DNA of 64,000 nucleotides from Nocardia ignorata NBRC 108230 (GTDB lineage Bacteria; Actinomycetota; Actinomycetes; Mycobacteriales; Mycobacteriaceae): positions 51,777 to 115,776 of the forward strand of contig NZ_BDBI01000010.1 in NCBI RefSeq assembly GCF_001612905.1, given 5' to 3'. The notes below the pieces were generated by a model. That model had not been told where the DNA came from. It did no database searches and saw only the letters and a program-made list of their open reading frames with translations. Within the stretch, counting starts at the first letter, position 1. Each line of letters opens with the position of its first letter. The position numbers and the translations under genes were made by a program. Below, piece by piece: positions 62,672-64,000 of the stretch.

Positions 62672-62689
62672 CAGATATATTATATTTCA
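62672..62689. promoter_or_regulatory. AT-rich dyad copy 17 (CAGATATATTATATTTCA)
   Basis: Variant of the consensus, about 75 bp upstream of the CoA-transferase start. Confidence 0.5.
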
Positions 62690-62720
62690 AACAGTCCGCA
62701 GTGGGTGAAGGAGTAGCGCG

Positions 62721-62768
62721 ATGCAGATGCCGGGTCATTTCGAGGATTCCCTGGTGGTACACGCGTGA
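62721..62768 (+). CDS. Tiny upstream ORF (15 codons) overlapping the CoA-transferase start
   Basis: MQMPGHFEDSLVVHA with a strong GTGAAGGAGT box 7 nt upstream; its TGA overlaps the CoA-transferase GTG as GTGA. The main gene has no other ribosome binding site, so coupled translation is likely. The leader box is nearly identical to the one at 40258. Confidence 0.5.
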   Translation: MQMPGHFEDSLVVHA

Positions 62769-63979
62769 GCGGGCAGCCGCTGGCGGGTCTGCGCGTCGTC
62801 GAGTTCGCCAGTTTCGTGGCAGGACCGTCGGCGGGGATGACCCTCGCCCAGCTCGGCGCGCAGGTCATCCGGGTCGACCCGCTCGGCGGCGGGCCCGACT
62901 ACCGCCGGTGGCCGGTCGCCAAGAGCAACGGTGAGAGCCTGTACTGGAATTCACTCAATCGCGGTAAGCAGTCGATCGCCGTCGACGTGCGCAGCGAGCA
63001 GGGTCGGGAACTCGTCCTGGCGCTGGCGACCGCCCCGGGCAAGGATGCCGGGATCGTTGTCGACAACGCGGTCGGGCGTCCGTGGTTCTCCTACGAGGCG
63101 CTCGCTGATCTGCGAGCCGATGTGATCAAAGTGCACATCGGTGGTCAGCCGGGTGGCGGTCCCGCGGTGGACTACACGGTCAACACCGAGGCCGGCGTCA
63201 CCGATCTCACCGGGCCCGCCGATTCTCGTACGCCGGTGAATCATGTGCTGCCCGCGTGGGATCTGGTCGCGGGGATGACCGCGACCACCGCGCTGCTCGC
63301 CGCGCTGCACCGCCGGGAACGGTCCGGCGAGGGCGCGCACCTGCAGATCGCGCTGGCCGATGTCGCCCTGGCCGGCGTCGCGAATCTGGGGTGGCTCAGC
63401 GAGGTTCGGGAACGCGGCGACCGCCCGCGCCACGGCAACTACATGTACGGCTCGTTCGGCGCCGACTTCGTCACCGCCGACGATGGACGAGTCATGGTGG
63501 TAGCGCTCACGCCGCGTCAGTGGCAGGCGTTGTGCACGGCGACCGAGACGACGAAGGTGATCACCTCGCTCGAACAGACCCTCGGGGTGGACTTCGCCGA
63601 CGAAGCGCACAGGTACATCCACCGTGAGACGATTGCGGCGGTGATGCGGCCGTGGTTCGCCCGGCTGCCCCTCGATGCCGTGGGCGCGGCGCTCACCGAA
63701 GCCGGCGTGCTGTGGAGCCGATACCGCCAGATGAGCGATGTGGTGGCCGATTTCGAGGCGGGAATCGGCAGCCGGGTGCTGACCGAAGTCAGCCAACCCG
63801 GTATCGGGCCCGTCATCTCGGCACACAGCCCGATCCGTGAGAACAGCGAGTACGGACCGGTGCGCCCAGCCGCAGCCCTTGGCGCCGATACCGATCAGGT
63901 CTTCGCCGAAATCCTCGGTCTCAACGACAGCGAGCTCGGTAAGCTGCGTTCGGCGGGAGTGCTCGGGACCACCGAATAG
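62765..63979 (+). CDS. CaiB/BaiF family III CoA-transferase
   Basis: A 404-residue family III CoA-transferase. N-terminal AGLRVVEFASFVAGPSAGMTLAQLGAQVIRVDP is the family's first half-domain, and the catalytic aspartate is probably Asp166 (PAWDLVAGMTATTALLAAL). It transfers CoA between acids, activating a carboxylic substrate without ATP. GTG start at 62765, coupled to a tiny upstream ORF. It ends shortly before the window edge. Confidence 0.9.
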   Translation: MSGQPLAGLRVVEFASFVAGPSAGMTLAQLGAQVIRVDPLGGGPDYRRWPVAKSNGESLYWNSLNRGKQSIAVDVRSEQGRELVLALATAPGKDAGIVVDNAVGRPWFSYEALADLRADVIKVHIGGQPGGGPAVDYTVNTEAGVTDLTGPADSRTPVNHVLPAWDLVAGMTATTALLAALHRRERSGEGAHLQIALADVALAGVANLGWLSEVRERGDRPRHGNYMYGSFGADFVTADDGRVMVVALTPRQWQALCTATETTKVITSLEQTLGVDFADEAHRYIHRETIAAVMRPWFARLPLDAVGAALTEAGVLWSRYRQMSDVVADFEAGIGSRVLTEVSQPGIGPVISAHSPIRENSEYGPVRPAAALGADTDQVFAEILGLNDSELGKLRSAGVLGTTE

Positions 63980-64000
63980 GGTTGCGGCCCTGCGCTCTCT

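Noticed and set aside
2203..62689. AT-rich dyads as replication or attachment sites
   Set aside because: They are always in promoter positions and short, with no accompanying integrase, direct repeats or DnaA-box clusters.
1..64000. CRISPR arrays, tRNA or rRNA genes, intact insertion sequences
   Set aside because: No regularly spaced direct repeats, cloverleaf sequences or transposase genes were found by reading.

Overview
The window is high-GC actinobacterial chromosome. A WhiB protein, a conservon (NIT-type sensor kinase, Roadblock, DUF742, small GTPase), a PknK-like kinase and an NDMA-dependent alcohol dehydrogenase of the mycofactocin-associated type point to a mycolic-acid actinomycete such as Nocardia or Rhodococcus. 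This is inferred from gene content only. No rRNA, tRNA, CRISPR array or intact mobile element is visible. 

Layout. 1-430: a broken acyl-CoA oxidase-like gene. 1306-5417: two SDR enzymes, an alpha/beta hydrolase and a quinone-oxidoreductase-type MDR. 5554-8542 (minus): a complete TRAP transporter, with a secreted protein and an MFS permease divergent from it. 11109-17890 (minus): operon A, with ALDH, Zn-ADH, HyuB, HyuA and a tiny zinc-ribbon protein. 18080-20175: AraC and LuxR-GAF regulators. 20307-27714: operon B, with HyuA, HyuB, a second tiny zinc-ribbon protein, SDR, ALDH and SDR. 27780-31407: MarR/MFS pair, a secreted beta-propeller and a SnoaL-like protein. 31509-36499 (minus): a conservon whose first gene is a secreted beta-propeller, with another propeller gene divergent at 36739. 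37966-39182: SnoaL-like protein and GntR. 39399-45328: thioesterase, NDMA-type ADH, small protein, WhiB and PknK-like kinase. 45361-55417 (minus): MFS, cupin and a six-gene ABC-transport/hydrolase operon that includes a permease fused to a strictosidine-synthase-like propeller. 55662-63979: second LuxR-GAF regulator, MmgE/PrpD, Fis-type regulator, XRE regulator, small CXXC protein, fourth propeller and CaiB/BaiF CoA-transferase. 

How it may work together. The enzymes look like a catabolic island for a ketone-, lactone- or acid-containing compound: uptake by TRAP, ABC and MFS systems; alcohol and aldehyde oxidation; two acetone/acetophenone-carboxylase-like (hydantoinase A/B) complexes; lactonase or hydrolase steps; CoA transfer and thioesterase. 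The substrate is not identifiable from sequence. 

The strongest unexplained signal is an AT-rich dyad, consensus near GCACAATATATTRTGC, that recurs in about sixteen intergenic regions across the window, nearly always 30-150 bp upstream of a gene or operon. It is probably the operator or core promoter of one regulon, and the two LuxR-GAF paralogues and the AraC protein are the best candidate regulators. A second dyad, TGTCCA-N6-TGGACA, occurs three times. Several operons also carry a tiny ORF whose stop codon overlaps the start of the main gene.
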